Source of the DNA: an uncultured Bacteroidales bacterium
GTDB lineage: Bacteria > Bacteroidota > Bacteroidia > Bacteroidales > Bacteroidaceae
DNA length: 64,000 nucleotides
Direction of reading: 5' to 3'
Assembly (NCBI GenBank): GCA_902798425.1
Contig: CADBWR010000001.1
Coordinates: 83,167-147,166 of the forward strand
Below, in pieces: positions 59,201 through 61,344 of this stretch. Position 1 is the stretch's first letter, and the number at the start of each line of letters is the position of its first letter. Below the pieces are notes generated by a model that was not told the DNA's origin, did not search any database, and saw only the letters and a list, made by a program, of their open reading frames with translations. A program made the translations under genes and the position numbers.

Positions 59201-61228
59201 GGCTCCGTCTATGGTGGCGGTGAGAACGGTCACAACGACGAGAGCGCTACGGTGAACGTCTATAGCGGTACTATCGGTGTAACAGACACTGCAGATCCCT
59301 GGTATTACTTCACGGATAAGACTCTCGAAAAGAGTGTTCAGTTATACCGCGGTAACGTCTATGGTGCCGGTAGTGGTTCAGATACCTATACGGGCGATGA
59401 TGGTAAGGAGTACTACAATCCGAAGTCGGGTATGGTTGGCGGCAACACCTTCGTCAACATTGCTGGCGGACACGTCGGACACTCTGTCTATGGTGGTGGC
59501 GCTATGGCATCGGTAGGTACGATAACGAATGCCGCTGATACGGTAGGTGTTGCTAAGCATGCCTCAGAAACTGCAAGCTTTGCCCTCAGCTGGCCGTATA
59601 AGTTTGAGTTTGCTGCTAACACGGGTAAGGCTACCGTCAACGTGACGGGCGGCCATATCGGAACCCGCCAGTTGGAGGGCGGCGATGTCTACGGTAGTTC
59701 GCGTGGTGTGGCTGGTGACCGTTACACGATGGCACATCTGGCATTCACCAACGAAACGGAGGTGAACATTACATATCCGGAAACCATCGAAATGACCAGT
59801 GAGGCAGCTATCCAGAACGACTTGTCGAAGCAGTGCATCACAGGTTCTGTACATGGTAGTGGTGAGAACGGCTACGTCTATGGCGATACCAAGGTGACAC
59901 TGAACAAGGGTCTGATAGGTCACTCGCTCTATGGTGCCGGTAAGGGTAAAGGTACCTATATTATGAAATTGAACGACCTGGAGGGCTCAGGCAAGCATGA
60001 TGCCAATATCTACAGCCTCATTGCCGGTAAGGTAATGGGTAACACTGAAGTCACCATGAACGACGGACATGTAGGACGTAACGTCTATGGCGGTGGTAAC
60101 ATGGGTTCTGTCGGTAAGGGTAACTATGCCGGTGGTACTGATGACTACGTCAGCGACTGTGATTTAGGTGCAGCTCAAGGTTACGGCGAGAAGATCAATG
60201 GCAACCTGTGGACAAGTGCCTTTAATCCTGAGGCGGCCATTAGCGAGTCAAACAAACCTGACGATGCGTACTACTTCCTCAGCAGCGGTAAGACCACGGT
60301 GAAGGTGCTCGGCGGTATTGTCGGATATATTGATGCAACAGACCCGACAGTCAGCATGAAGAACCAACTGCCATATGGTAACGTCTTTGGAGGTAGTGCC
60401 GGTGAGGCTGCTCCAAACATTGCCCAAACTCCTCGCTATCTCTATAGTCCGGCATTCTTCTCGGGCTTTGTCAACGAAACGGATGTCACCATTGGTCAGG
60501 ATGGAAGTGGCCCAACTATCCTTGGCAGTGTCTATGGCGGTGGTCAGGACGGTCACGTACGTCGCGATACGAAGGTGACTGTGCTCGGTGGTGAGATTGG
60601 TGTGCCTTACAATAGCACTAATCAGACCCTTCTGAAGACCGACAACCTCGACAGCCCACAGTGGATACACCGCGGTAACATCTATGGTGGCGGTTCGGGT
60701 ATTACGAAGTTCAAGTACGACTTCAACTACGACGGCGATACAGAGGATGCCAACGAGCAGGACTACAGCAACTCGTCTGGTTCTGTGACCCGCTTCACGG
60801 AGGTGAACGTCAAGGGCGGTACCGTCCATCGTAACGTCTATGGCGGTGGCTCTATGGGTTCTGTCGGTGCTCCGAATATGGGACAGACCTATGAACTGTA
60901 TAAGCCTGGTCAGGCCGATATTGACGGCAAGCCAGCCAACGGTCCTGGTCGCCAGTCTATGAACACCGTCAACATCGGTGGTGGTACGAGTGTTGTCACG
61001 ATTGGTACGCCATTTGACGAAGGCAAGGGTTGGACCTACAACAAGGTCTATGGCGGTGAGGTCTATGGTGCCTGCCGTGGCTTGTCAACCTTGGATCCTG
61101 ACCAGTTCGCCAACTCTGTATGGACGAAGGTGAACATCAAGGACAAAGCTACCATCATGGGTAACGTCTATGGCGGTGGCGACTCAGGTATCGTCAAGAA
61201 GAATTCAGAGGTCAAGATTGGCGAATAG
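38228..61228 (+). CDS. Giant secreted GGGN-repeat surface protein 2
   Basis: 7,666 residues in one uninterrupted frame of 23 kb. The start is the first ATG; later in-frame ATGs at 38240 and 38267 would shorten a long n-region. A signal peptide core (IFLLLTLTVLGASNAFG) ends near residue 44. Residues about 46-1,210 are four tandem modules of 225-350 residues that begin TYHI/TFKLID/ILVD and contain IYVTYxxD. A GLUG region with three NVGG/NVGA-IV-type motifs lies at about 1,215-1,418. From about 1,960 to the last residue there are about 70 exact [Y/F]GGG cores within about 115 related units, organised in kilobase super-repeats. It stops inside a repeat (GNVYGGGDSGIVKKNSEVKIGE), with no sorting tail or anchor seen. 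Probable extended beta-solenoid fibre or adhesin. No catalytic motif recognised. Confidence 0.85.
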   Translation: MTHNMNVYGKFTDMFKYSIKGTAVLRSIFLLLTLTVLGASNAFGVTITYHIINLGRLNDDGTISTIRTEALQFTSTDATLGVPAQYKSPLAKNWKYYQASEVTYNSGTKVCTFNSEPTLSEGDAMASNEDIYVTYELDETALSNFIVNDGDICNIKFNDDKYLYQSEWQGDPNTASAVIANPTTTSEYCWKINIKDPYQVTIQSKSDSYNDFYLSSTPSGEFPNIRLKNGLSTAKNCKIWAFGLLSGGATDTYRLVVADGYTTAKNNNNKLDDFGHGYLNNQREGYKTTYQLYEGTKYLKCDLEFEPIQQTYTYHIVDTHGNIAISYTMSEATATGQALNGYASIPAAIRSPYIADETITFYNHADCADQHLITKTPPTRNIYVKYTTSHLDNKFLHLRGARAMNVKINGELIYDDNGSLSHQAGDENTTKPYLWYFSGEDPYAIEISNGNSGNKLGYASSPSSLLYAESPENTKFILMTGSANDTGDPRTYEQMELMAATVDGNYYRVGRTGDAFSISTTTTGDASLQIKVNPVTIPATFKLIDKAGKILKEISSTSGAVELPDEWKSPLVSEYQYWKESAFTIEGDVYTLKAEPDESDKVISVTDVSTIYVTYKVNDNFDFNTTADAESGSTYRLKFVNGESFKQENGKDAVMTEAQEGVYPYFCGDGMFYVYGDEQWNTQLSSGASTRSRWLWYVVSPTSDPYHVKIMSNQLNAKPINTSHGYFRTFPVTYTDRQAGTEVTRYVTSLTTLEDDAASAPPTEYMVLTGADDHCKLVAIIDGVRHTVNSFEQYWKNNPTVQNTLGNAKVTQEETYSGNITLTDQQEAILPTYWHTYQSLVNSAPWVGWTGDGHSGTGRQYKNKNHWFQTVNMSTAVGSDGEFEFVETTLQPQVILVDNHGWEIMRKPLYDKDGNVNAELKLYDSPMVQNYYWHPTSTKADGYHKYNINEGDDVITIYYKNDAGKWVPNGETTTHTSTTLFDSPYSHITPTQDKSVMTDFYVTYDVKPEYANLYKGAATEEDVNVSAFWVKQGTEYAKNEGNALTTTTVETDDNELKWNVKPNFNIDAEMGYQYSGEHGEKTKSETEEEYVAAGKNGFDPYNIQIQSVSNPFYYFKTNTTGSHLSGGWSGTSTDLILQQMSSDIQNNVEGNDQTKLSITNATFMAVKDERDHMLLMPRFDHTKVVNSFSGTQLVAPGAATQTLELKMAPKVIHYSSEFAGMNGQYFLAEDFEFVEGFESLGSAESPFTGSIDGGLHTLKKGLEYLTTPLIAYADGAIIKNIILDEANITTGTNVGAIVANATGETRIYNCGINGGSIGGSGNVGGIVGNLHGEEITEGGKKKYVGARVINCYSYATITGGTNVGGIVGNNDFASTSSKIATMVMNCMFYGDITGGSNKSPVYGGTNIANLHGGLNTYNYYAYQQLPTSHITDGKYNSALAIYEKYLNRFEFYRLLLNSNKKLAAYYASSSEETVKPSDMMKWVLETADRSIVAPNEPKPYPVLKPQGYYPSIINYDTRDLDNYSEENRNKGLKIGELTVNINLGSGYPDGASIKVGKSSISLVRTDKDFDRFNFNYDKIQLPYYNDVGTGNYTHNKVVTGWKITSITGGTPGTYETGDKWNGYNFADRKCTNKDLCGTGGSNRVFSQGAYFDVPYGVTAITIEPYWGEAVYVADEYLDVVYNTGYTAQNVLDKQFPTGKITINNSEQTVYKSISAALSGKSSSSVYDLAVVLVGNLHQSNVPSAGDVPFTVMSADLDHDNEPDYSMIYHHSGRTVICPIRFDFLNIPGTCQAQKPNGVSKILNFTIFKTKGWFETTNTCLVYSNQVEYENREGVNGDKIANSPLILLGGDFEQFVSTQKFAPTGRTNYIHVGCNVNIDNFGLGTHGDGANATPHIPVSVTGGEFKGFYLTGTYNPNAAVKKDDAECYISGGHFVEAAGACQEQIDGNVQWQIYDADIDAFFGGGINDVKPIKGAITTDIFNSHVKLFCGGPKFGDMTTGKAVTTRAEGCVFDEYFGAGYGGLSYSRIKYNDDRSYNFNSTPYQSERGKYYTGTGASTSYAKKGPGVATDFDYEFFVWSSGETGSRKYVKFASFSLAQCDNVSSTLTGCTINGNYYGGGSLGKVVGTATSVLDGCTVHGNVFGGGYSANIPKVPVLNAGTGLSKKPSYNSNTGMFEPGEFSGTTDYEWKHVETLPSDGNSGFVTEEGKNYVVTGADLTTLGQVKETDLTVTNNCLIEGGVYGGGDESAVYENTLVKIENAGGENAIPNVYGGGNTADVEGNTEVRMTSGTVSHDIYGGGRGQTTIVGGNVIVNMGAKTGEAPSITYSGSGVVQGDVYGGSALGKVNTTADKTTMVNVYRGTVNGSVFGGGLGQLEVAADPGNSIAAKPAIVAENQGNTTINVEGGLVKTAVYGGSNVNGVLTKDATVTIIGGTIGDSENPNNDVVFGGGKGAPTLVNGNVTVNVGTMTPATPPAVPTYTGTATIYGHVYGGGALGNTNASKPESVVVFDATKKTLVNLYAGTLNGYAYGGGLGSAETPAYVGGDVTVTLDGAKVQQVFGANNINGTPKGHVKVWVKRTNNFTNNDYKNNTTTPRTSRTTYDVEAVYGGGNQADYIPTDALLNPALEGNPAKIAAAIAEVVIEGCDKTSINAVYGGGNAAAVPATDVTVKGSYIINTLYGGGNGAGFMDPPTNSIPNPGANVGIYKDGETPTNYGTGKAVTKLLAGYINEVYGGSNTKGDVRGGTDVRTKEKAEVITGDCCTDLNVGQVYGAGSQADVKGDVKIILECMPDDFVDAVYGGAKNATINGNVTLTVTSGKFGRVFGGNNEGGSINGSITVNVYEDGCKPLIIGELYGGGNAAPYSIYGCTQSGDTWTANESGDLHFDQEAEGRAAIQVNVVACTSVGKVFGGGMGTSAKVIGNTNVDVNLIKGIVNGNKQSTIGKVGQVFGGGGFAEVKGNTLVEVGTKLANEGEDEGVNIISGTDYLDPSDGSLDETITAGIYGGGYSADIDGNTTLNIGTKDQRIGENPSVTIAGDIFGGGYGSTTHVTGDVVVNIGKRTNTALEGDPVYTYEGYANITGDVYGGSAQGKVNSYLNESVETASEGKTTHVNFYGGTIAGNIHGGGLGEDNEGTENDHAADVYGPVIVTMEKGSTTNTTVNNVFGCNNVLGTPKNTVTVNINGGTVNNSVYGGGNQAAYTPTESTSNYPAVNIINGTITENVFGGGLGTTATATSNPHVTIGDNVDGHVIVIKQSVYGGGSEASVDGNTNIVVNSGTIGTEGQGGPVYGNIYGGGYGSSANVRIGLVKGNTNITVNGGNVLHNIYGGGAYGSVGTYTYASEGANAAISSLATANTGKATIRIVGGTIGTDGHENGMIYGASRGDIDRPDAIQDNMAWVYDTEVIIGTEGQGEVVSTPSIKGSVYGSGENGHTYHNASVTIHSGMVGITDAMPSDPVGQEGSKYPYRGNVYGGGCGTDKYYENSENETHDGLGTLYNPTAGIVRGNATVTIDGGHVVRNVYGAGAMGSVIGQTTVNISDKSVIGANNSGGGYVYAAARGADDMTTDCATVGSTALNISGGTVWGSAFGGGQLGTVKGSVAVNVSGGVVKNDVYGGGALANTNTDNWNTVGSATTYVSVAGLATETYRVKEMAIGASVAGLYTYNSGTSTYEAAAGTAEEDVVYYERLTGAPVAGYYTESAGNYTRITNSTTTADGVTTYYKKVVAGSWADGKNDPSTGTTYKTTVSLTGGLVGNVYGGGLGNTTTMANVYGDVTVSVNQGVTDPTKGVAFIQQTENPTIGGTVYPTPVSGRVFGGNNHNGTPTGNITVHVYSTRQLDSDDNILPGHGSPDRKYSYEIQSVYGGGNQADYLPATGKKSHVIIDGCDETSIEKVYGGGNSAVVPETDVLINGAYDIGYAFGGGNGDKPIKLDDGTWRENEGAIVIGLASIICQGGKIGQVFGGGDAKGSCGNTNAVTKQDGDCPLHITRLYGAGNKGDVSSVNIVLAACSESAIDYVHGGSYNAHVHGDVHLTITSGILKNVYGGNDARGGIEGNIIVDIEETNGCNPIIIQNLVGGGNEAPYPGTKTNNEGVEVPIGTHGKITVNVKSATRIDNIYGGSFMAEADADTEVNINMIKGNKAGTIVDIPKEFSYIPNINILGNNPDGKTISCQIDDAIGTIGNVYGGGNMGLVKGDTKVNIGASTNVQIMARNGDGKILDNEDTPLNVEDGKNITATIKYTDQTPLGVHVTGDVFGGGREANVTNNTFVNICANPDTYVAVAEGTEKVTISNGSVFGGGSAADVFGNTNVTMSGGYVFNGIFGGGYAGSVGTFTRSTEDEDVNVYGHTAHADCIGKPVSCAENTGKCTVVVNAGQIGPNTVATQGMNRPAAEGGPVPEGWIWGGSQGLIQDPDEHPDTHFLSYVGSTDVTIGGTALIMESIIGGGEFGRVLGNTLVKIEGGQIGIGEGKIDGNNQPIRYTDDQFVNPLNTTINAGNALTECSHFPYGRDTNSDGKPDEFLPYDPYYEEYPAYIAAHPEFGHASTENPSDGKTWIGCVFGGGSGYMPYKKRDGSGYDWCRSAGLVEGNTEVRISGGHILTNVYGANEITDVKGQAIISMTGGTIGVPRTEAQIAEHPLTCYLFGGGKGDERPRFFDFNDVGSVDIDISGGIIYGSVFGGSEDGHVLGNINLRIRKGDDFTIGSTTYTNGPIIGTWGTTYVEGNVFGGGRGFSGETLTAGSTGGNVTMSIEGGTMRGSVYGGGRLASVGIGLNPPEHLYYGQLKDETGGNSDPTYGHVTINISGGTIGNGTTETGTGHPVSGNVFGGSMGRITMLDGKTRIPLWPKQAVIKLSNVTISGGTIYNSVYGGGEIGIVRNHATVNVSGGTIHGNVFGGGYGSDEQDKKTISAGGYDDIPTVYYTFTPMMWTGCVSGDTEVNISGGSIMKNVYGGGNYASVGLMNYNSSEDGTTYNYITKHDTENGFGLSWPYEFQYIKAAPTDGALGGNAIGGKTTVNITGGRIGTTANAGYGNVFGGSKGMVTFKKEDNETLITDVNEQRYAEAFCANVRETAVNINYANTPESDDGSTTQCIVGAVYGGAQDGHVYEDANVTITKGLIGLSVYGGGQGESTFLGKLRDQSTKDWKATTEDVHSITAGKVYGNTSVSMTGGTVVGHVYGGGNLASVGKGNYAGGADDYYPAGYGEKLTGNLWASASVGDNAWHFLNSGNATVTITGGKVGTPGGTSGSVYGTTDATPTGLVFGGSRGRASEDIMLDPRHEYAPDFYLGYVNNTSVTIGSADGAPNIYSQVFGGGRDGHVRNNAHVVVNNGFIGQPYNDFGSTETDDYQRYHRGNVYGAGSGLGVYDGTHHGISSGSVTNSTTVDINGGTIYNNVYGGGALACVGPPRLDPEKDYAAASISKCTVNINGGTIGEVDVYNNHKFGGTIYGGSRGDRGGNYNDLAEGESIANYATVLWTEVNINPHPTNRNNDAVLAGNVYGGARGGQVKKDTKVNLLGGIIKHNAYGGGRGTTAIAADVLGNTTVELNKDVADNAKGCIVDKVFGCNDLNGTPKGHVLVHVYGTQNRDKDDLQTKVGPGLRTSLNKGESEEYIVYMNRLIALAKDGNVVKTGIDEAVITTAQATITGKVESSLTDGEKTAISNAATTVIAELQKLHGYDVTAVYGGGDLAPYVPTVAEDQTEVIIEGCDVTSIKQVYGGGNAAYAPATNVLVKSAYVIDELFGGGNGLDNYIKDGKWYENPGANVGYKELEEHVTDGSNGDGSDEAHKYGTIVKASADTPEGRKANYSIGTGIASTTVNGGYIHNVYGGSNKKGNIRAEALLQVEQVGTCTLITDEIYSGSKEATIDAETNTVLDCVKNGGTVYGGSYNADILNDVHIRITNGHYAKVFGGNNKAGTITGSITIDVEEHGCTPIEIDELYAGGYLAPYSVYGYSATTRDAVDENGNAIHQDDDPSKPIIQQRIPYKKGDTGALATPSRDPQINIISATKIGKIYGGGYHADLIGSPHINVNMTRGVITEKYASEYPELTEKDSEDNSYLPIGTIGTIFGGGNKGDIYGDTYVEIGTGKHHTFTGEEETITPARNAAYIMRESTGGQVFGGGDQGYVFGNTNVIIGNGYIYDRVYGGGNEGTVGTVSTRALPAGHTHDSGCLGGKPTAFAENTGRTAVTVSGGYVGPYIYTKSESTGTAAISPMTMPQDFGYVFGAGRGKMGNPAVEGNKDIEFMTYVDSTRVTISGSALIAGGVYGGSENGRVLHNTGVYIEGGQIGLGAGRTTAYAEEDFIDPTTATAEQIATKAGAMAECAHWAYGSPWLPYDENADNGHYQTETYGAASTTGYDGHTFYGNVFGGGSGYFAYETTTAGVYEWLPSAGLVEGDTYVNISGGHILTNVYGGNEMTNITGTAHVTMTGGTLGVPRTLAQIAAHPLTCYLFGGGKGDQRVHFNKSTNVGHAKVNVSGGIIYGSVFGGGEDGHVLGNVDMNISDGAKIGTWGTSYVDGNVFGGGRGFGGDAYTAGNVAGTVTLNITGGTMLGSVYGGGRLGSVGYGLFSKDEAGYGTMRDDGVTEDGFMPPGGLTKGRGHVVVNISGDNTVIGNKYEYQYISPETTGDALAAAKTYLPSTQFENNNRLKHTRGGNVFAGGMGRYTQLDGTTPISTYDGSGNLTSPIEWKKLGNVKSTKLTISGNPWIMGNVYGGGEFGVVQGSHQRYNGNTPLVDAQNKPIVSSTEILFSGGTIGTEITTTDPEKVQYTYGSIYAGGMGQEMHDATDNHGGDVKDSTYVSISGASAKVRASVFGGGEMAVVEGSTRVNISNGEIGRNEVKPADDADAGYVLFGGATMGNVYGGGKGVLEHTKAGLVKGNTNVSISGGNVYHNVYGGGALASVGTFDLSNGTDAPDYIPIAGVPYNWTANTGTATVTVTGGTIGISGRDNGLVFGSSRGGLQKPVDEDPGEGEKLVNPYDRVAWVNKSVVTIGTNGSGTTLNTPLIKGSVYGGGENGHNDESATVNVYSGTIGVTDTADPWYYFTDKTLEKSVQLYRGNVYGAGSGSDTYTGDDGKEYYNPKSGMVGGNTFVNIAGGHVGHSVYGGGAMASVGTITNAADTVGVAKHASETASFALSWPYKFEFAANTGKATVNVTGGHIGTRQLEGGDVYGSSRGVAGDRYTMAHLAFTNETEVNITYPETIEMTSEAAIQNDLSKQCITGSVHGSGENGYVYGDTKVTLNKGLIGHSLYGAGKGKGTYIMKLNDLEGSGKHDANIYSLIAGKVMGNTEVTMNDGHVGRNVYGGGNMGSVGKGNYAGGTDDYVSDCDLGAAQGYGEKINGNLWTSAFNPEAAISESNKPDDAYYFLSSGKTTVKVLGGIVGYIDATDPTVSMKNQLPYGNVFGGSAGEAAPNIAQTPRYLYSPAFFSGFVNETDVTIGQDGSGPTILGSVYGGGQDGHVRRDTKVTVLGGEIGVPYNSTNQTLLKTDNLDSPQWIHRGNIYGGGSGITKFKYDFNYDGDTEDANEQDYSNSSGSVTRFTEVNVKGGTVHRNVYGGGSMGSVGAPNMGQTYELYKPGQADIDGKPANGPGRQSMNTVNIGGGTSVVTIGTPFDEGKGWTYNKVYGGEVYGACRGLSTLDPDQFANSVWTKVNIKDKATIMGNVYGGGDSGIVKKNSEVKIGE
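38363..41860 (+). repeat. Four tandem N-terminal modules of giant 2
   Basis: Modules at about 38363-39155, 39156-39830, 39832-40900 and 40901-41860. Each opens with a strand like TYHIIN, TYHIVD, TFKLID or QVILVD, continues through a [S/D]-SP-[L/M/Y] stretch (YKSPLAKNW, IRSPYIADE, WKSPLVSEY, YDSPMVQNY) and then IYVTY or FYVTY. A DPYxIxI strand follows (DPYQVTIQ, DPYAIEIS, DPYHVKIM, DPYNIQIQ). Similarity is at protein level; the DNA is well diverged. Confidence 0.75.
41870..42470 (+). other. GLUG-motif region of giant 2
   Basis: Protein motifs TNVGAIVAN, GNVGGIVGN and TNVGGIVGN recur with cysteine-containing strands (IYNCGINGGS, VINCYSYATI, VMNCMFYGDI). This is the GLUG pattern found in bacterial surface adhesins and IgA-protease-like proteins. 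It joins the N-terminal modules to the solenoid. Confidence 0.7.
45893..47015 (+). repeat. Super-repeat block A of giant 2
   Basis: Ordered motif string: NGTPKG, VYGGGNQADY, VVIEGCDKTSI, VYGGGNAAAVP, LYGGGNGAG, VYGGSNTKGDVRG, ITGDCCTDL, VTSGKFGRVFGGNN, GCKPLIIGELYGGGNAAPYS, then VGKVFGGG and VNLIKG. Confidence 0.75.
49646..50622 (+). repeat. Super-repeat block B of giant 2
   Basis: Same order as block A: NGTPTG, VYGGGNQADYL, VIIDGCDETSI, VYGGGNSAVVP, FGGGNGDKP, VFGGGDAKGSC, GDCPLHI, ITSGILKNVYGGND, GCNPIIIQNLVGGGNEAPYP, then IDNIYGGS and INMIKG. About 3.75 kb downstream of block A. Confidence 0.75.
51169..52520 (+). repeat. Super-repeat block D1 of giant 2
   Basis: Ordered motifs: SVGTF, AENTGKCTVVV, FLSYVGSTDVTIGG, GRVLGNT, VEGNTEVRISGGHILTNVYG, HPLTCYLFGGGKGD, GSVFGGSEDGHVLGN, GTWGTTYVEGNVFGGGRGF, SVYGGGRLASVG. 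Matches D2 at 56627-57890 motif for motif. Confidence 0.75.
54871..56292 (+). repeat. Super-repeat block C of giant 2
   Basis: Same order as A and B, with a longer insert after the first motif: NGTPKG, VYGGGDLAPYV, VIIEGCDVTSI, VYGGGNAAYAP, LFGGGNGLD, VYGGSNKKGNIRA, VGTCTLI, ITNGHYAKVFGGNN, GCTPIEIDELYAGGYLAPYS, then IGKIYGGG and VNMTRG. Confidence 0.75.
56627..57890 (+). repeat. Super-repeat block D2 of giant 2
   Basis: Partner of D1 about 5.4 kb downstream: TVGTV, AENTGRTAVTV, FMTYVDSTRVTISG, GRVLHNT, VEGDTYVNISGGHILTNVYG, HPLTCYLFGGGKGD, GSVFGGGEDGHVLGN, GTWGTSYVDGNVFGGGRGF, SVYGGGRLGSVG. The DNA around HPLTCYLFGGG differs mostly at synonymous positions, so the duplication is not recent. 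Confidence 0.75.
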
Positions 61229-61238
61229 TTATAGAACT

Positions 61239-61320
61239 AAAAAATTCTCTAGAGAATTTATCGCATATACAGCTAATATGGATAAAATTCTCTAGAGAAT
61301 TTTTTGTAAATACAGCTAAT
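61239..61320. repeat. 43-bp tandem repeat with CTAG-centred palindromes
   Basis: Two copies with a 43-bp period. Each starts with a perfect palindrome (18 bp at 61242-61259; AAAATTCTCTAGAGAATTTT at 61284-61303) and ends in TACAGCTAAT (61268-61277 and 61311-61320). It lies between the convergent giant 2 and SulP genes. The second palindrome runs into TTTTTT on the plus strand, so it may act as a terminator. The near-identical second copy is not needed for that. Confidence 0.75.
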
Positions 61321-61344
61321 AATTTCGGCTGTTACTTATATGTT

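Larger units (their letters stand above)
44100..61225 (+). repeat. Glycine-rich YGGG repeat domain of giant 2
   Basis: About 115 related cores by hand count, about 70 with exact [Y/F]GGG. The common unit is N/S-V-[Y/F]-GGG-x(3-6)-V-x-G-N-T-x-V-x-[I/V]-x-GG-x-[I/V]. Inserts of 20-80 residues break the array at intervals. The domain spans about 5,700 residues. Confidence 0.85.

Noticed and set aside
26293-61228. Giants as assembly artefacts or collapsed repeats
   Set aside because: Both frames are uninterrupted, the units differ from each other, and inserts are unique. Exact copy number could still be wrong if the assembly used short reads.
61239-61320. Short CRISPR-like array
   Set aside because: Only two repeats, the repeat is a full palindrome, the part between them is itself largely repeated, and no cas gene is near.
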